Assembly: GCF_003545875.1 (NCBI RefSeq)
Contig: NZ_QHCS01000010.1
Location: 34,817-98,816 of the forward strand
DNA from: Leptospira stimsonii
GTDB taxonomy: Bacteria; Spirochaetota; Leptospiria; Leptospirales; Leptospiraceae
Reading direction: 5' to 3'
DNA length: 64,000 bases
Position 1 is the first letter of the stretch. The number at the start of each line of letters is the position of its first letter. Made by a program: the position numbers and the translations under genes. The notes below the pieces were generated by a model. It saw only the letters and a list, made by a program, of their open reading frames with translations. It was not told the DNA's origin and made no database searches. Positions 51,841 to 60,750 of this stretch are shown here, one piece after another.

Positions 51841-52233
51841 ATGACAGAACCCGAAGCACTAAAACGTTTAAAGTTAGTTTTTGAGTATTTGAAAAAGGAA
51901 CATAATCTCAACCAAGCTAATGTCGCAAAAGCATTTGGAGTAGGGGACAGTGCTCTAACTCGTATCAGAACTGGTGAAAATTCGCTTACGAATAGAGTTT
52001 TGATACAATTTGAAACGATTTATGGAATCTCAGCAAATTGGATTCTCAAAGGGGAGGGCGAAATGATGCTTCCGAGCCTGGAATCTAGAATGGATGAAGA
52101 TCAGAAATTTCTTAAAATGATCGATAGTCGAACTGGATTTAGAGAAATTATCAAAACCCTTTCGAAGCTCTCTGATAAAAACCTTTTAGTGATTAAGTCC
52201 TTAGCTGAAAATTTAGATCCCGACCAAAAATAG
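51841..52233 (+). CDS. XRE-family repressor of a second module
   Basis: About 130 residues from the ATG at 51841; the in-frame TTG at 51793 lies inside the operator and is rejected. Helix-turn-helix: LKKEHNLNQANVAKAFGVGDSALTRIRTGENSLTN, read in parts, ending ISANWILKGEGEMM, the C2-like form also seen in the repressor at 31353. The C-terminal third is a helical oligomerisation-type region. No S24 domain. It is divergent from four small minus genes, as in phage or plasmid immunity regions. Confidence 0.8.
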   Translation: MTEPEALKRLKLVFEYLKKEHNLNQANVAKAFGVGDSALTRIRTGENSLTNRVLIQFETIYGISANWILKGEGEMMLPSLESRMDEDQKFLKMIDSRTGFREIIKTLSKLSDKNLLVIKSLAENLDPDQK

Positions 52234-52313
52234 TCTTAAAATCGATTATATCGATACCAAAGTAATAAATAAATCATTTGTGTTTTTCCTTCAAATATGA
52301 CATAATTATTGTT

Positions 52314-52943
52314 ATGTCGCATACAATCGCCGTATCAAAAAGTAAAATTCAGACTTCATTAATTGGACATCAAATCAACGGGTTAGAATCCCCGGAAGAA
52401 TTGATGGAAGTTAAAAAATTTATTAGTATGGTGTTTGCTGGGGGAGGGTATATAAAATCCTCTTATACAGCCTTCGATTTGGATCAATGGTCTACCTGGT
52501 TTTACGTTACAACGGAAAACGGATTGATTCTCTCTGCTATGCGGGTCGTTGAGAAAAGGCCGAATAACTTTCTTCCAATTGAGATGGCTATTATTAAAGG
52601 AACCGATCCTCCAAAAAGGTATGTAGTTCTTGAGGATCATGTTGCAGATTGGAATAGTGTCGCGTTCGTGAACTCAAGGACCGGATGGCGGGCGGCGGTT
52701 TTAAATTTTGCAATGGTGGCAAGGTTCTGCCTTGAAAAAAAATACAATATGGTATATGGTTTCTACGATTTAAAGATGCCTTCCATCGTTAGAATTTACG
52801 AATCGGTCGGAGTTTCTTTGTCCGAAAAATACAATAAGCCTGTTTATTTTCCCGAATCAACTTTAAATGGAAAACCCGTTCAACTAAGCATCATAGAAAT
52901 TCATAAAGCTAGTTTACAAAAAACTGTGTCAAAAATAATTTAA
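52314..52943 (+). CDS. FeeM-like N-acyltransferase (GNAT/autoinducer-synthase fold)
   Basis: About 209 residues from the ATG at 52314. The order of motifs fits FeeM-type N-acyl amino acid synthases and LuxI-like acyltransferases: STWFYVTTENGLILSAMRVVEK, LPIEMA, WNSVAFVN (the WEVGRFAV-like site), AAVLNFAMVARFCLEKKYNMVYGFYDLKMPSIVRIYESVGV (in parts), and KPVYFPES near the end. These enzymes use acyl-carrier-protein-bound chains to acylate an amino acid and can make signal molecules or lipids. It is four bases from a seven-helix membrane protein, so the two are likely co-expressed. Substrate not known. Confidence 0.6.
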   Translation: MSHTIAVSKSKIQTSLIGHQINGLESPEELMEVKKFISMVFAGGGYIKSSYTAFDLDQWSTWFYVTTENGLILSAMRVVEKRPNNFLPIEMAIIKGTDPPKRYVVLEDHVADWNSVAFVNSRTGWRAAVLNFAMVARFCLEKKYNMVYGFYDLKMPSIVRIYESVGVSLSEKYNKPVYFPESTLNGKPVQLSIIEIHKASLQKTVSKII

Positions 52944-52947
52944 TTAT

Positions 52948-53856
52948 ATGACGCATGGCCTATTTGTAAGTATATTTTGTTCAATTTCTACATTTGTCTT
53001 AGGGATTTACGTTTTTCGAAAATCTGACCTTGAGCATAGGAAGGTTCGTTTATATTTTTTGGTTCTTTCGTTTTCGCTTTCAATTTGGATTTTAGGTTCA
53101 GGTTTGAGGAATTTTCTTCCAGCAGGTCTACTTAAATCTGCTCCCAATTGGATTTTACTTTCGACCGTTTTGGTACCGATAACTCTACATGAATTAGTTT
53201 GTTTATTAATAAAAGAAAATTATAAACCTTCCGGCATTAGGCAAATCCTTGAGCTGATTTTTCTTGGTTTTCTTTTTCATTCGGGTTTGAATTCAAATCT
53301 AATTGCGGTTAGCGAATCCTCGATTTCTGTTTACAAACCGCTTCCAGCATATCACGTCTTGATTTCCTACTCGATTCTGTATGTCGGAAGATCTATCTAT
53401 TTGTTGATCCAGCGAACTATGAAGAGCAAAGGAATGATAAGGCTACAATCATTTGTTTTGATGCTCGGAGTAGCTAGTGCTTTGTCGGTAGCTATCCTGT
53501 TTGTTTATATTCTTCCTATGGCTGGCGTCTACAAAGGATATTTTGCGGCCTTTGGAGTATTGAGCTGGGTCTATTGTTGGTCAGTCGCAATCTTACATTA
53601 CGACGCTTTTGAAATAAGAGAACAAATTCTTGATGGAAAAAAATTACCGTTTCTAAACAGAATTTCCTCACCTCCAGTTTTAACTTTGTTTAGGATTTTG
53701 GATCCGAATGAATATTCTATGAAACTTTTAGTTAGCAAGGCGAATGTCGTTTTGAACGTTGCATCTAAAAATCACGAGCTCGCAATGAACACAAATTTAG
53801 AAACATTCGAGCGCGCAGAAATGGTTGCCGGGATCTACCAAAATCGTATAAAGTAA
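52948..53856 (+). CDS. Seven-transmembrane protein, kinase-less histidine-kinase N-terminal type
   Basis: 302 residues with seven hydrophobic helices (starting VSIFCSISTFVLGIYVF, YFLVLSFSLSIWILGSGL, ILLSTVLVPITLHELVCLL, QILELIFLGFLFHSGL, YHVLISYSILYVGRSIYLLI, FVLMLGVASALSVAILFVYI, YFAAFGVLSWVYCWSVAIL). The ...AILHYDAFEIREQILDGKK junction after TM7 is like 7TM sensor domains of histidine kinases, but only a ~75-residue tail follows and no kinase domain. It may sense or transport the product of the adjacent FeeM-like enzyme; that is inference. Confidence 0.6.
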   Translation: MTHGLFVSIFCSISTFVLGIYVFRKSDLEHRKVRLYFLVLSFSLSIWILGSGLRNFLPAGLLKSAPNWILLSTVLVPITLHELVCLLIKENYKPSGIRQILELIFLGFLFHSGLNSNLIAVSESSISVYKPLPAYHVLISYSILYVGRSIYLLIQRTMKSKGMIRLQSFVLMLGVASALSVAILFVYILPMAGVYKGYFAAFGVLSWVYCWSVAILHYDAFEIREQILDGKKLPFLNRISSPPVLTLFRILDPNEYSMKLLVSKANVVLNVASKNHELAMNTNLETFERAEMVAGIYQNRIK

Positions 53857-53858
53857 GT

Positions 53859-55145
53859 TCACACCCTCACAACCGGAATGTCCTTCCAGCTATGGAGCGG
53901 GCTTTTAGAAATTTGGTCTCGTCTCATTCTCCACGATCGCGGACCGATTCCCGTGATCGCCGTTCTTATCTTACCTGAGTAAAATTTGGAGTTTATCTCC
54001 ATCACTGCCTTGGTCGCTTGATCACCATTGCCGCGATAAAACAAATCCTGCTGACGCTTGCTTTCGTTTGTTAATTCTGAGAGCATGACACCGCTTTTTT
54101 TGTATCGGTATCCTGGTTTGAAGATGGTTTTTACTCCGGCTATACAATACGCCTGGAGTTCAAAAAGATCCTTCGTGGCATAGGGGATTTTCATATAAAT
54201 TGTTTCTTGGTATTGTTTGTCTTCTTTTTTAAAAGGATCGGTACGAATGAATACAGATAGAGCCTGAGCGTATCGATCTTCTTTCCAAAGTTTTTCAACA
54301 GCCCGAGAAAGATAAGTAGTAGTGGCTTCAATAATACTTTGTAAGTCGGAAACGTAATCGCCGTAAGCTCGACCGACTACGATTTCTTTTTTCGGAGGAG
54401 GGGAGTGCTCCATTCCATAACAAACGGTTCCGCGAAGTTCGTAGGCGAGCCGAAGGCCAACGATAGTCATTTGTTTTCGAATCCAGTCGTCCGGAAGTCT
54501 TGAAAATTCGAGCGCGTTCGTTATATTACATTCTTCTAAAAATCGAGCATAAGCGGGACCAATGCCCCAAATATCCGAAGGATGAATTTTTGATAAGATG
54601 GATTCACGTTTTTCCGGATCAATTCTAAAGACTCCTCTGGAATCCAATTTTGATTTCGCTATTTTATTTGCGACTTTCGCCAAGGTCTTTGTCGCGCCAA
54701 TTCCTACACATACGGGAAGGCCTAAGTATCTTTGAATCGTTTCTTTTACTTTGTGTCCAAACTCAACTAGGTCTTCTTCTTTTACAAAGTCTGTTGGTTC
54801 CAAGAAACATTCATCAATTGAATATTGCTCTACATCCGGACAAAGCTGTTCAAGCACTCCTCGGAATCGATGACTCATCTCACCATATAGAGTATAATTG
54901 CTTGAGAGGGTAACTAGGCGGCCGGTCTTTACTAAATCAGCGGCTTTGAATATTGGCATTCCCATTGTAATACCAATCGCTTTTGCTTCTTCGCTCCTAG
55001 AAACTGCACAACCGTCGTTATTTGATAGTACGACAAGGGGAACATTTTCTAAGTCCGGACGAAAAACTCTTTCACAGGAAACATAAAAATTGTTCACATC
55101 GACTAAAGCGAAGATGCGATTTCCTTTAGAACTTGTGGATGACAA
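53859..55145 (-). CDS. umuC: Y-family DNA polymerase UmuC
   Basis: 428 residues, the full UmuC length. Catalytic motifs: FALVDVNNFYVSCERVF near residue 12 and YSIDECFLE near 107; VPLVVLSNNDGCAVSRS, the VGIGATKTLAKVANKIAK helix and IWGIGPAYARFLEE (thumb HhH) are typical of UmuC rather than DinB. The C-terminal DUF4113-like end (YSGKIRTAITGIGP, SWRMRRDQISP-type) is present. It is the catalytic subunit of error-prone polymerase V and needs cleaved UmuD. It overlaps umuD by 20 bases. Confidence 0.9.
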   Translation of the reverse strand: MSSTSSKGNRIFALVDVNNFYVSCERVFRPDLENVPLVVLSNNDGCAVSRSEEAKAIGITMGMPIFKAADLVKTGRLVTLSSNYTLYGEMSHRFRGVLEQLCPDVEQYSIDECFLEPTDFVKEEDLVEFGHKVKETIQRYLGLPVCVGIGATKTLAKVANKIAKSKLDSRGVFRIDPEKRESILSKIHPSDIWGIGPAYARFLEECNITNALEFSRLPDDWIRKQMTIVGLRLAYELRGTVCYGMEHSPPPKKEIVVGRAYGDYVSDLQSIIEATTTYLSRAVEKLWKEDRYAQALSVFIRTDPFKKEDKQYQETIYMKIPYATKDLFELQAYCIAGVKTIFKPGYRYKKSGVMLSELTNESKRQQDLFYRGNGDQATKAVMEINSKFYSGKIRTAITGIGPRSWRMRRDQISKSPLHSWKDIPVVRV

Positions 55146-55539
55146 AGGTTACAATACCCCAAATTTGATACGGATGACTATCCTCAATGGATAAAATCAT
55201 ACCTGTCGAATCTTGAGAAAGAAAACAAAGTCGCCCTTCAACTTTGCCAAGCATCTTTAAAGTGAATCCGCCTTCATGCACGACGATAGCCAATTTTCCC
55301 GAGGAAGGAGGAATTGATCTATCGATGATCACTCTGTCACCATCGTAAATATTCAATCCTTCCCAAGAATGACCGGAAATCAGCATGTAGTAGGTGGTAA
55401 AAGGGTTCAGCTCAAGAATATCTCGCGGATCGAGTTTTTTTAACAAATAATCGTCCGCCTGACTTGGGAAACCCGCGTGCAATGGCGTTCGTAAGAGTGG
55501 AATCGTTCTATTGAGTTTGAAATTTTCTAAAAGTAGCAT
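55126..55539 (-). CDS. umuD: UmuD-like S24 peptidase, atypical catalytic region
   Basis: 137 residues, as in UmuD. The cleavage region reads HAGFPSQADDYLLKKLDPRDIL (Ala-Gly in place of Cys-Gly). The nucleophile region is ISGHSWEGLNIYDGDRVII, with HSW where UmuD has DSM; the Ser and the lysine (FTLKML) of the dyad are kept. The ATG at 55539 falls in the arm of a 29-bp inverted repeat and has no Shine-Dalgarno, so translation may be leaderless or the start mis-set. Regulates the polymerase activity of UmuC. Confidence 0.85.
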   Translation of the reverse strand: MLLLENFKLNRTIPLLRTPLHAGFPSQADDYLLKKLDPRDILELNPFTTYYMLISGHSWEGLNIYDGDRVIIDRSIPPSSGKLAIVVHEGGFTLKMLGKVEGRLCFLSQDSTGMILSIEDSHPYQIWGIVTFVIHKF

Positions 55540-55565
55540 ATATTTGTATGCTAAACAAATATATG
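55537..55565. promoter_or_regulatory. SOS-like operator over the umuD start
   Basis: A perfect 10-bp inverted repeat CATATATTTG-9-CAAATATATG. It contains TTTG(N5)TAAA, one base off the TTTG(N5)CAAA box I recall for Leptospira LexA. Position on the umuD promoter/start suits repression, by LexA or a phage repressor. Confidence 0.5.
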
Positions 55566-55591
55566 TGTTTATAAATCTGGATCAAGCTTTT

Positions 55592-56305
55592 TTAAAAAAG
55601 CGTATCTCTTTTTTCTTCTAAAGAAATTTCTTTCAGGCATTCTTCACCTTCGAGCTTATTCTTAGGAGACAATAATAATTTGGAAACAGGGTAGGCGTGC
55701 ATTAATTCCGAAGGATAAATTTGGAAGAATTGCGATATTTGTTCCTTTGTATTTAATTTTGTGTCGAGCCATGCTTCGTAATTCTCCGGCGGAAGGATAA
55801 CAGGCATTCTTTGTTTAGGGTGATATTTCGTGAAAAGTTCGTTTGAAGGGACTGTGATAATCGAAAAAGTTTGAATCCTTTCTTTCGTTTCGGGGTTCTG
55901 CCAACGGGAATAAATTCCGGCCATTCCGAAGGGCTCATTATCGTTTAGCCTAAGAGCATACGGTTGTTTGGATCCGCTCGGACCGATCGGTTCGAAAACT
56001 GCGTCGCAAGGAATAATACACCTCGAAGAAAAAATCGGCTCCTTAAAAGATTTTAATTCGAATATAGTTTCGGACTTAGCGTTACCGGTTGAGTATTGTA
56101 GGGAATCTTTTATGCTTTTTGACCAAGGAGCCATGAGCCAAAATCGAGCATCCTCTACAGTGTAGTCGGTGCCTGGTTTTAAGATTATAAGCGCGCTTTC
56201 AGTATAGACGACATTAAAGCGACTTCGCGTTTCGTTTATATCGTTTGCAAATTGAAAAGCCTTCGCTTTCGACCAGCGGTTTGATTGAGCAAATCTAGAA
56301 CACAT
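55592..56305 (-). CDS. SRAP (YedK/HMCES-like) abasic-site protein
   Basis: 237 residues, the family's usual size. Cys2 follows the start Met (MCSRFAQ), the catalytic residue that bonds to abasic sites in single-stranded DNA after Met removal. Other family motifs: RFNVVYTE, ARFWLMAPWSK, NAKSETIFEL, SSRCIIPCDAVFEP, GMAGIYSRW, and HPKQRMPVIL with the catalytic His. It lies 53 bases upstream of umuD on the same strand and is typical of SOS-linked cassettes. It shields damaged DNA during replication. Confidence 0.9.
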   Translation of the reverse strand: MCSRFAQSNRWSKAKAFQFANDINETRSRFNVVYTESALIILKPGTDYTVEDARFWLMAPWSKSIKDSLQYSTGNAKSETIFELKSFKEPIFSSRCIIPCDAVFEPIGPSGSKQPYALRLNDNEPFGMAGIYSRWQNPETKERIQTFSIITVPSNELFTKYHPKQRMPVILPPENYEAWLDTKLNTKEQISQFFQIYPSELMHAYPVSKLLLSPKNKLEGEECLKEISLEEKRDTLF

Positions 56306-56427
56306 ATTGAATACACCTATCCGAGAATAGATTATAATTCTAAAGAATTTAATACGACAAAAAAGTTGACGAGAAGATTTTTTAAACTATTTTCTCTCGG
56401 ACTTAAAGGAGGGTAGCGAGGCTAAAA

Positions 56428-56793
56428 ATGGGAGTGGATGCGACTGTCTACGCGCTAAATTCAAATTGTCGATTTTCAGTCGAAAGAGAACACAACCTTC
56501 ATTCATGGAGAATGCCAGACGAAAAAAACTATATTGAAAGATTGAAGAATATAGAGATAGGGCTTACTCGAAAAGAAATGTTAGCTTTTATTGAATACAG
56601 TCGTAAATGGGGTTTCGGTCCAAAAAAAGAAGTTAAACACCGGAATCTACAAGTCTTAGCAGTTTTAGAAAAATGGGTGAGTAGCAAAACCAATAAAGAA
56701 ATCTTTTTTGAATGCCCTGACAACGAAATGGAAGAGCTGTCACTTGAAAAGAATATAAGGCTCGAAGATTTTGAAAACGAAACAACGTGGTAA
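56428..56793 (+). CDS. Hypothetical protein
   Basis: 121 residues with GAGG eight bases before the ATG. Helical, polar, with LTRKEMLAFIEYSRKWGFGPKK (in parts) and an acidic C-terminus. It starts the AT-rich island to the right of the SOS cassette. No family recognised. Confidence 0.5.
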   Translation: MGVDATVYALNSNCRFSVEREHNLHSWRMPDEKNYIERLKNIEIGLTRKEMLAFIEYSRKWGFGPKKEVKHRNLQVLAVLEKWVSSKTNKEIFFECPDNEMEELSLEKNIRLEDFENETTW

Positions 56794-56904
56794 ATATTGA
56801 ATATATTAAGATTATAATTCTTTGGTTTTTTAATTGAAAACTTCCTGAGCAATCAGGATAATATTAGTAGCAGAAAATTGACCAATTTTTAAGATTTAAT
56901 AAAT

Positions 56905-57288
56905 ATGAAAAACGAAATTAGCGCTAGTGTGCAATACGGGGATTACTTTGGCGAAATCGCTTGCGATGGATTTAACGGACCGTTTCTTAATGAAATTGCA
57001 GTAAAAAATGGTATAGATATAATAAATTATTTTCCTTTAACTCTAAAAATGAAATTAAGTGAATTCGGAAATACATTTGTCGAACTCTATATTTGCGACA
57101 AAAAAGTTTTCGGAGAGAACATCGAAAATATCCGGAATAAAGCAGTAGAAAAGGGAGAATTAGAAGTAACGAAAGTGGAAATATCGATTTCTATTGATGA
57201 ACTTTTGAAAAATATAAAAAGATTAGAAATATTCAGTAAGATTTCTGGAGTTTCCGATATAAAATTTGTGCAGAAAGAAGGCGTATAA
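56905..57288 (+). CDS. Hypothetical protein
   Basis: 127 residues, beta-rich at first (ISASVQYGDYFGEIACDGF), then helical (ENIENIRNKAVEKGELEVTK, SIDELLKNIKRLEIFSKIS). The gene is AT-rich like its neighbours. A 210-base gap separates it from the SIR2 gene; nothing clear is seen in that gap. No function suggested. Confidence 0.5.
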   Translation: MKNEISASVQYGDYFGEIACDGFNGPFLNEIAVKNGIDIINYFPLTLKMKLSEFGNTFVELYICDKKVFGENIENIRNKAVEKGELEVTKVEISISIDELLKNIKRLEIFSKISGVSDIKFVQKEGV

Positions 57289-57498
57289 ATTATTTAAGGA
57301 TGTATAGTAAATTAAATTTATTATATAAAATGGTTCATTCATATTGCTAATTCCCATTGAACAATATCGAATATCGGGCCACCGTAATTAATTTCATTAT
57401 TGCTGATGTGGTTTAATAACTTTTAATGAAGCCTGCTTTAGTTACAAAGTAATATTCATTTGATTGAAGAAAGATAGTGATTTTTAATAATTGATAAA

Positions 57499-58500
57499 AT
57501 GAAGAAGGTGCTTTATTTATTCGGCGCGGGAGCCAGTGCAAATTGCATTCCTATAGTTTCCGGAATCTCAAGAGAAATGACTTCATTAAAAAATACGCTA
57601 TATGAAACAATTGATAGAAATGATGGAAGTTATGAACCAGTATTTTTAAGCAATATTTTATCTAACGAATTTATAGAAGACTGTAATTGGTTGGGTGAAA
57701 ATGGAGTCAAGCATGGAACGATTGATGTATTTGCAAAAAAACTTTATCTAAAGCGAAAGACAAATGATTTGAAGAGATTGAAACGGACACTTTCATTTTT
57801 CCTTCTGTTCAAACAAATGCAAGTACCAAATGATAATCGGTATGATATTTTTCTTACGACTGTCATGAAATTAAAAGATGAAGATATGTATATCCCGGAT
57901 GAGGTGATTTTGGGAACTTGGAACTATGATAATCAAATTTTAATTTCATTGTTAAACATTTTAGGTTCGTTTGAGCTGAACCATGCTCTTCAGTATATAA
58001 ATATTCAGCCATGGCATAAAGGCAAGAGCGGAAAAGAGGGAATCCCGAAATTATTTCATTCAAATGGAATGGCTGGTTTTGTATCGTTGCCATTCCAAAC
58101 TGAAGACTTTTATCACTTCTTAACGAAACAATTCAATAGAGAGTCCGCTGAAGAATTCAATAAAATATATGATAAAATAGGAAAAGAGAATAGTGCCCAA
58201 TTTCAAATTAACTTCGCTTGGGAGAATGTCGGGGAAATAGAGGTTGCACGCAGTGAATTTATTAAATCCCTTGCAAACGTTGAAACTTTCGTAGTGATCG
58301 GGTATTCCTTCCCAACTTTCAATCGGGAATATGATAAAAGGTTATTTAAAGAAGCTAAATCCTTAAAAAAGATATATGTTCAGGATAAAGCACCAGACGG
58401 CATTATCGAGAGGGTTCGGTCATTGTTAGAAGAGGATTTAGTAATAATACCAGTTGGCGGAACCGATCAATTTTATATCCCTGTTGAGCTTTCAATTTAA
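57499..58500 (+). CDS. SIR2-like NAD-processing protein, candidate defence effector
   Basis: 333 residues. SIR2 signatures: YLFGAGASANC at 6-16, LGTWNYDNQ with N142 and D144, KLFHSNG with the catalytic-type His187, and VVIGYSFP at 266-272. KHGTIDVFAKKLYL is typical of SIR2-like proteins of bacterial immunity loci, where the domain usually degrades NAD+ to stop phage growth. There is no extra domain of size. Locally very AT-rich, transferred-looking. The next gene, a PIN-like membrane protein 210 bases on, may be its partner. Confidence 0.8.
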   Translation: MKKVLYLFGAGASANCIPIVSGISREMTSLKNTLYETIDRNDGSYEPVFLSNILSNEFIEDCNWLGENGVKHGTIDVFAKKLYLKRKTNDLKRLKRTLSFFLLFKQMQVPNDNRYDIFLTTVMKLKDEDMYIPDEVILGTWNYDNQILISLLNILGSFELNHALQYINIQPWHKGKSGKEGIPKLFHSNGMAGFVSLPFQTEDFYHFLTKQFNRESAEEFNKIYDKIGKENSAQFQINFAWENVGEIEVARSEFIKSLANVETFVVIGYSFPTFNREYDKRLFKEAKSLKKIYVQDKAPDGIIERVRSLLEEDLVIIPVGGTDQFYIPVELSI

Positions 58501-58710
58501 GAAAAATAATCTCATTTGCAGGCAATATGATTTTCTGAGTAAAAATCTATTTTCATTTTTAAGTTGTGAATCGTTTATATATCACTATTAGGACCAGAAG
58601 GACTTCCGAGAAGGGTTAATATGTAACATAAATATTAATATTCAATTTTATAGTTTATTTGCAAAATAAAGCATTAGTGATTCTTGGTATTTTTTGGAGC
58701 AAACGGGAAA

Positions 58711-60750
58711 ATGGAAAATCAAAAAGTCGTTACGTATAGTTTATTGGGTCAAATTAGTGATAGCGAAACTCTCTTTTCAGGCCCATTAGATATATTTATT
58801 CCTTTAATTAAGCGAGTACTTCATAAATTAAACTTGGAAGGCGTTCATTCGGGAGATAATATAAATTTAATTAAGAAAAAAGCAGATGTTGAATATGGAG
58901 TAGACTTTCCTCGACCGGTGCTTAAATACATTTTGGCTGGTATTAAAAAAGAATATCCTAATAATCTAAACATTGCTTTTAATGATGACGAATCCTTCGT
59001 AATTGAAAATTTTCAATTTCTTGATTACGAAGAAAATATACAAAAAAGTCTTATTAATGTTAATATAGTTCAAGAGTCTTTTCAGAAATTTTGTGAATCC
59101 AATCATATTAATTTAGATGAATACGGTTCAATTTTTGATTTTATAGATCAAAATAAAATAGAGTTATCTAAATACTTATCCTTTACGAAAGCTAAGCATG
59201 ATTCAGATTTCACGAACGAGGCATTGTTCGCTGACTATTTTCGCTCTATTCCGCCGTTGTTTGAAATAATAAAAGATATCTATTTAGGATCTATAATATC
59301 AACTTATTTAACTTACAGTCCAGGGCGGGTAAATGCCAATGTAGAATTATTATTTGATACAAACTTTATTCTTGGGCTAATGGATCTCAATACACCTGAA
59401 TCTACTCATACCTGTCGTAAGTTATTAGAAATTTGTAATAATTATGGATATAAGTTTAGTATCATGCCAGATACTATCGAAGAAATATCGAGATTGGTTA
59501 ATAAAAAAATCGAAACTTTTGATACTTCGTTCATTTCAAAAAATGCAAATAAGGAGGATGTTTTGAACGCCTGCGAAAGGCGAGGGCTTAAACCATTTCA
59601 GCTAATGCACTTCGTAGATAATATAGTAAAAGAATTAAGAAAATATAATATATATGTTCTCAATGACGTGACAAAATATAGAAATGATGCAAAATATTCA
59701 AAGATTTTCGGAGTATTTCGGAAAGTTAGAAATTCAGATTTTGCCGCCTTACATGATGCAACGGCGATACAGTATGTAAAAGCTAAGCGTGGCGGAGCAA
59801 TAAAGGAATTCGATAGAGTAAATTGCTGGTTTGTAAACAATTCAACGAAACATGATGCTTCAAATGGGGATAAAATTGCTTTAAGTGGTTATCAACCCGA
59901 TTCTATATCGGCGGACGAGTTAATAAGCATACTGTGGTTAAGCAATCCGTCCATTATACCCCAAAAGGGTGAAGTTTCGGATATTGGTTTATCTGCACTA
60001 ATATCTGTTACATTAAATGCAAGTTTACCGAAAGCTAACATTCTGAGGGAATTAGAAGACAATATATATAAATATAAAAATGAAGATTTGACTGATTCTG
60101 ATGTAGTAAGAATATCCCAGAGGATTTCAAGTCGGAAATTAAAAAATATCGAGGAGCTGAATAAATTGGCTCAAAATGATAGAAAAGCCTTTATTCAAAA
60201 TATTATAAAAGAATCGAATATTGAAAAAGAAGTACAGGAGGCAATTTTATCTGAATTGAGGAATTATTCAATAAATCTAAGTACTAAATTAGAATCATAC
60301 AATACTAAAGAAAAAAATTTAGAAAATGAGAGAATAGGTTATTTAAAAACGGAAGAAGAATATAAAGAGAAAATACTACACAAGGAAATCGAACATATAA
60401 AATCAATTAATGAATTAAGAAAATACAAAAGGGATGAGTATATAAAAAGAAAGATAGGTGATTGGCGCTGGGCTACTTGGAAACAAATACTATTTGTAAT
60501 TGGAATTTATGTAATTGGATTTCTTGGGGTATATATAAATTCTTCGTTCAATATTGAAAATGTAATGCGTATAAATTTCGATCCAAACACATATAATATA
60601 TTGGTAAAAATATTTGCTTTTTCTGGTACTGCTCTAGTTACCTTTTTTTCATCTATACTTGTAATGAAATATGTAAATTACTCGAACATTGAAGCATATT
60701 CGAAAAGATTAATAATGCCCGACGAATTGAATGATTTACCATTTCCGTAG
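58711..60750 (+). CDS. PIN-like nuclease with coiled coil and two C-terminal membrane helices
   Basis: About 679 residues from the ATG at 58711 (GGAG upstream; a TTG at 58684 is in frame). Residues ~1-200 are helical. A PIN-like core starts at LLFDTNFILGLMD with D216, continues with MPDTIEEIS, SDFAALHDATAIQY (D349) and CWFVNNSTKHD (D382), acidic residues suited to metal binding. Residues ~540-600 form a charged coiled coil, then two membrane helices (WKQILFVIGIYVIGFLGVYI and IFAFSGTALVTFFSSILVM). A membrane-tethered RNase would suit an abortive-infection effector. Pairing with the SIR2 gene is inference. Confidence 0.6.
   Translation: MENQKVVTYSLLGQISDSETLFSGPLDIFIPLIKRVLHKLNLEGVHSGDNINLIKKKADVEYGVDFPRPVLKYILAGIKKEYPNNLNIAFNDDESFVIENFQFLDYEENIQKSLINVNIVQESFQKFCESNHINLDEYGSIFDFIDQNKIELSKYLSFTKAKHDSDFTNEALFADYFRSIPPLFEIIKDIYLGSIISTYLTYSPGRVNANVELLFDTNFILGLMDLNTPESTHTCRKLLEICNNYGYKFSIMPDTIEEISRLVNKKIETFDTSFISKNANKEDVLNACERRGLKPFQLMHFVDNIVKELRKYNIYVLNDVTKYRNDAKYSKIFGVFRKVRNSDFAALHDATAIQYVKAKRGGAIKEFDRVNCWFVNNSTKHDASNGDKIALSGYQPDSISADELISILWLSNPSIIPQKGEVSDIGLSALISVTLNASLPKANILRELEDNIYKYKNEDLTDSDVVRISQRISSRKLKNIEELNKLAQNDRKAFIQNIIKESNIEKEVQEAILSELRNYSINLSTKLESYNTKEKNLENERIGYLKTEEEYKEKILHKEIEHIKSINELRKYKRDEYIKRKIGDWRWATWKQILFVIGIYVIGFLGVYINSSFNIENVMRINFDPNTYNILVKIFAFSGTALVTFFSSILVMKYVNYSNIEAYSKRLIMPDELNDLPFP

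Noticed and set aside
51623..51859. Longer version of the 39-residue gene
   Set aside because: It would extend across both operators and past the repressor start; the ATG at 51742 has a good Shine-Dalgarno.
55537..55565. Exact Leptospira LexA box TTTG(N5)CAAA
   Set aside because: The best match is TTTG(N5)TAAA, one base off; recorded only as SOS-like.
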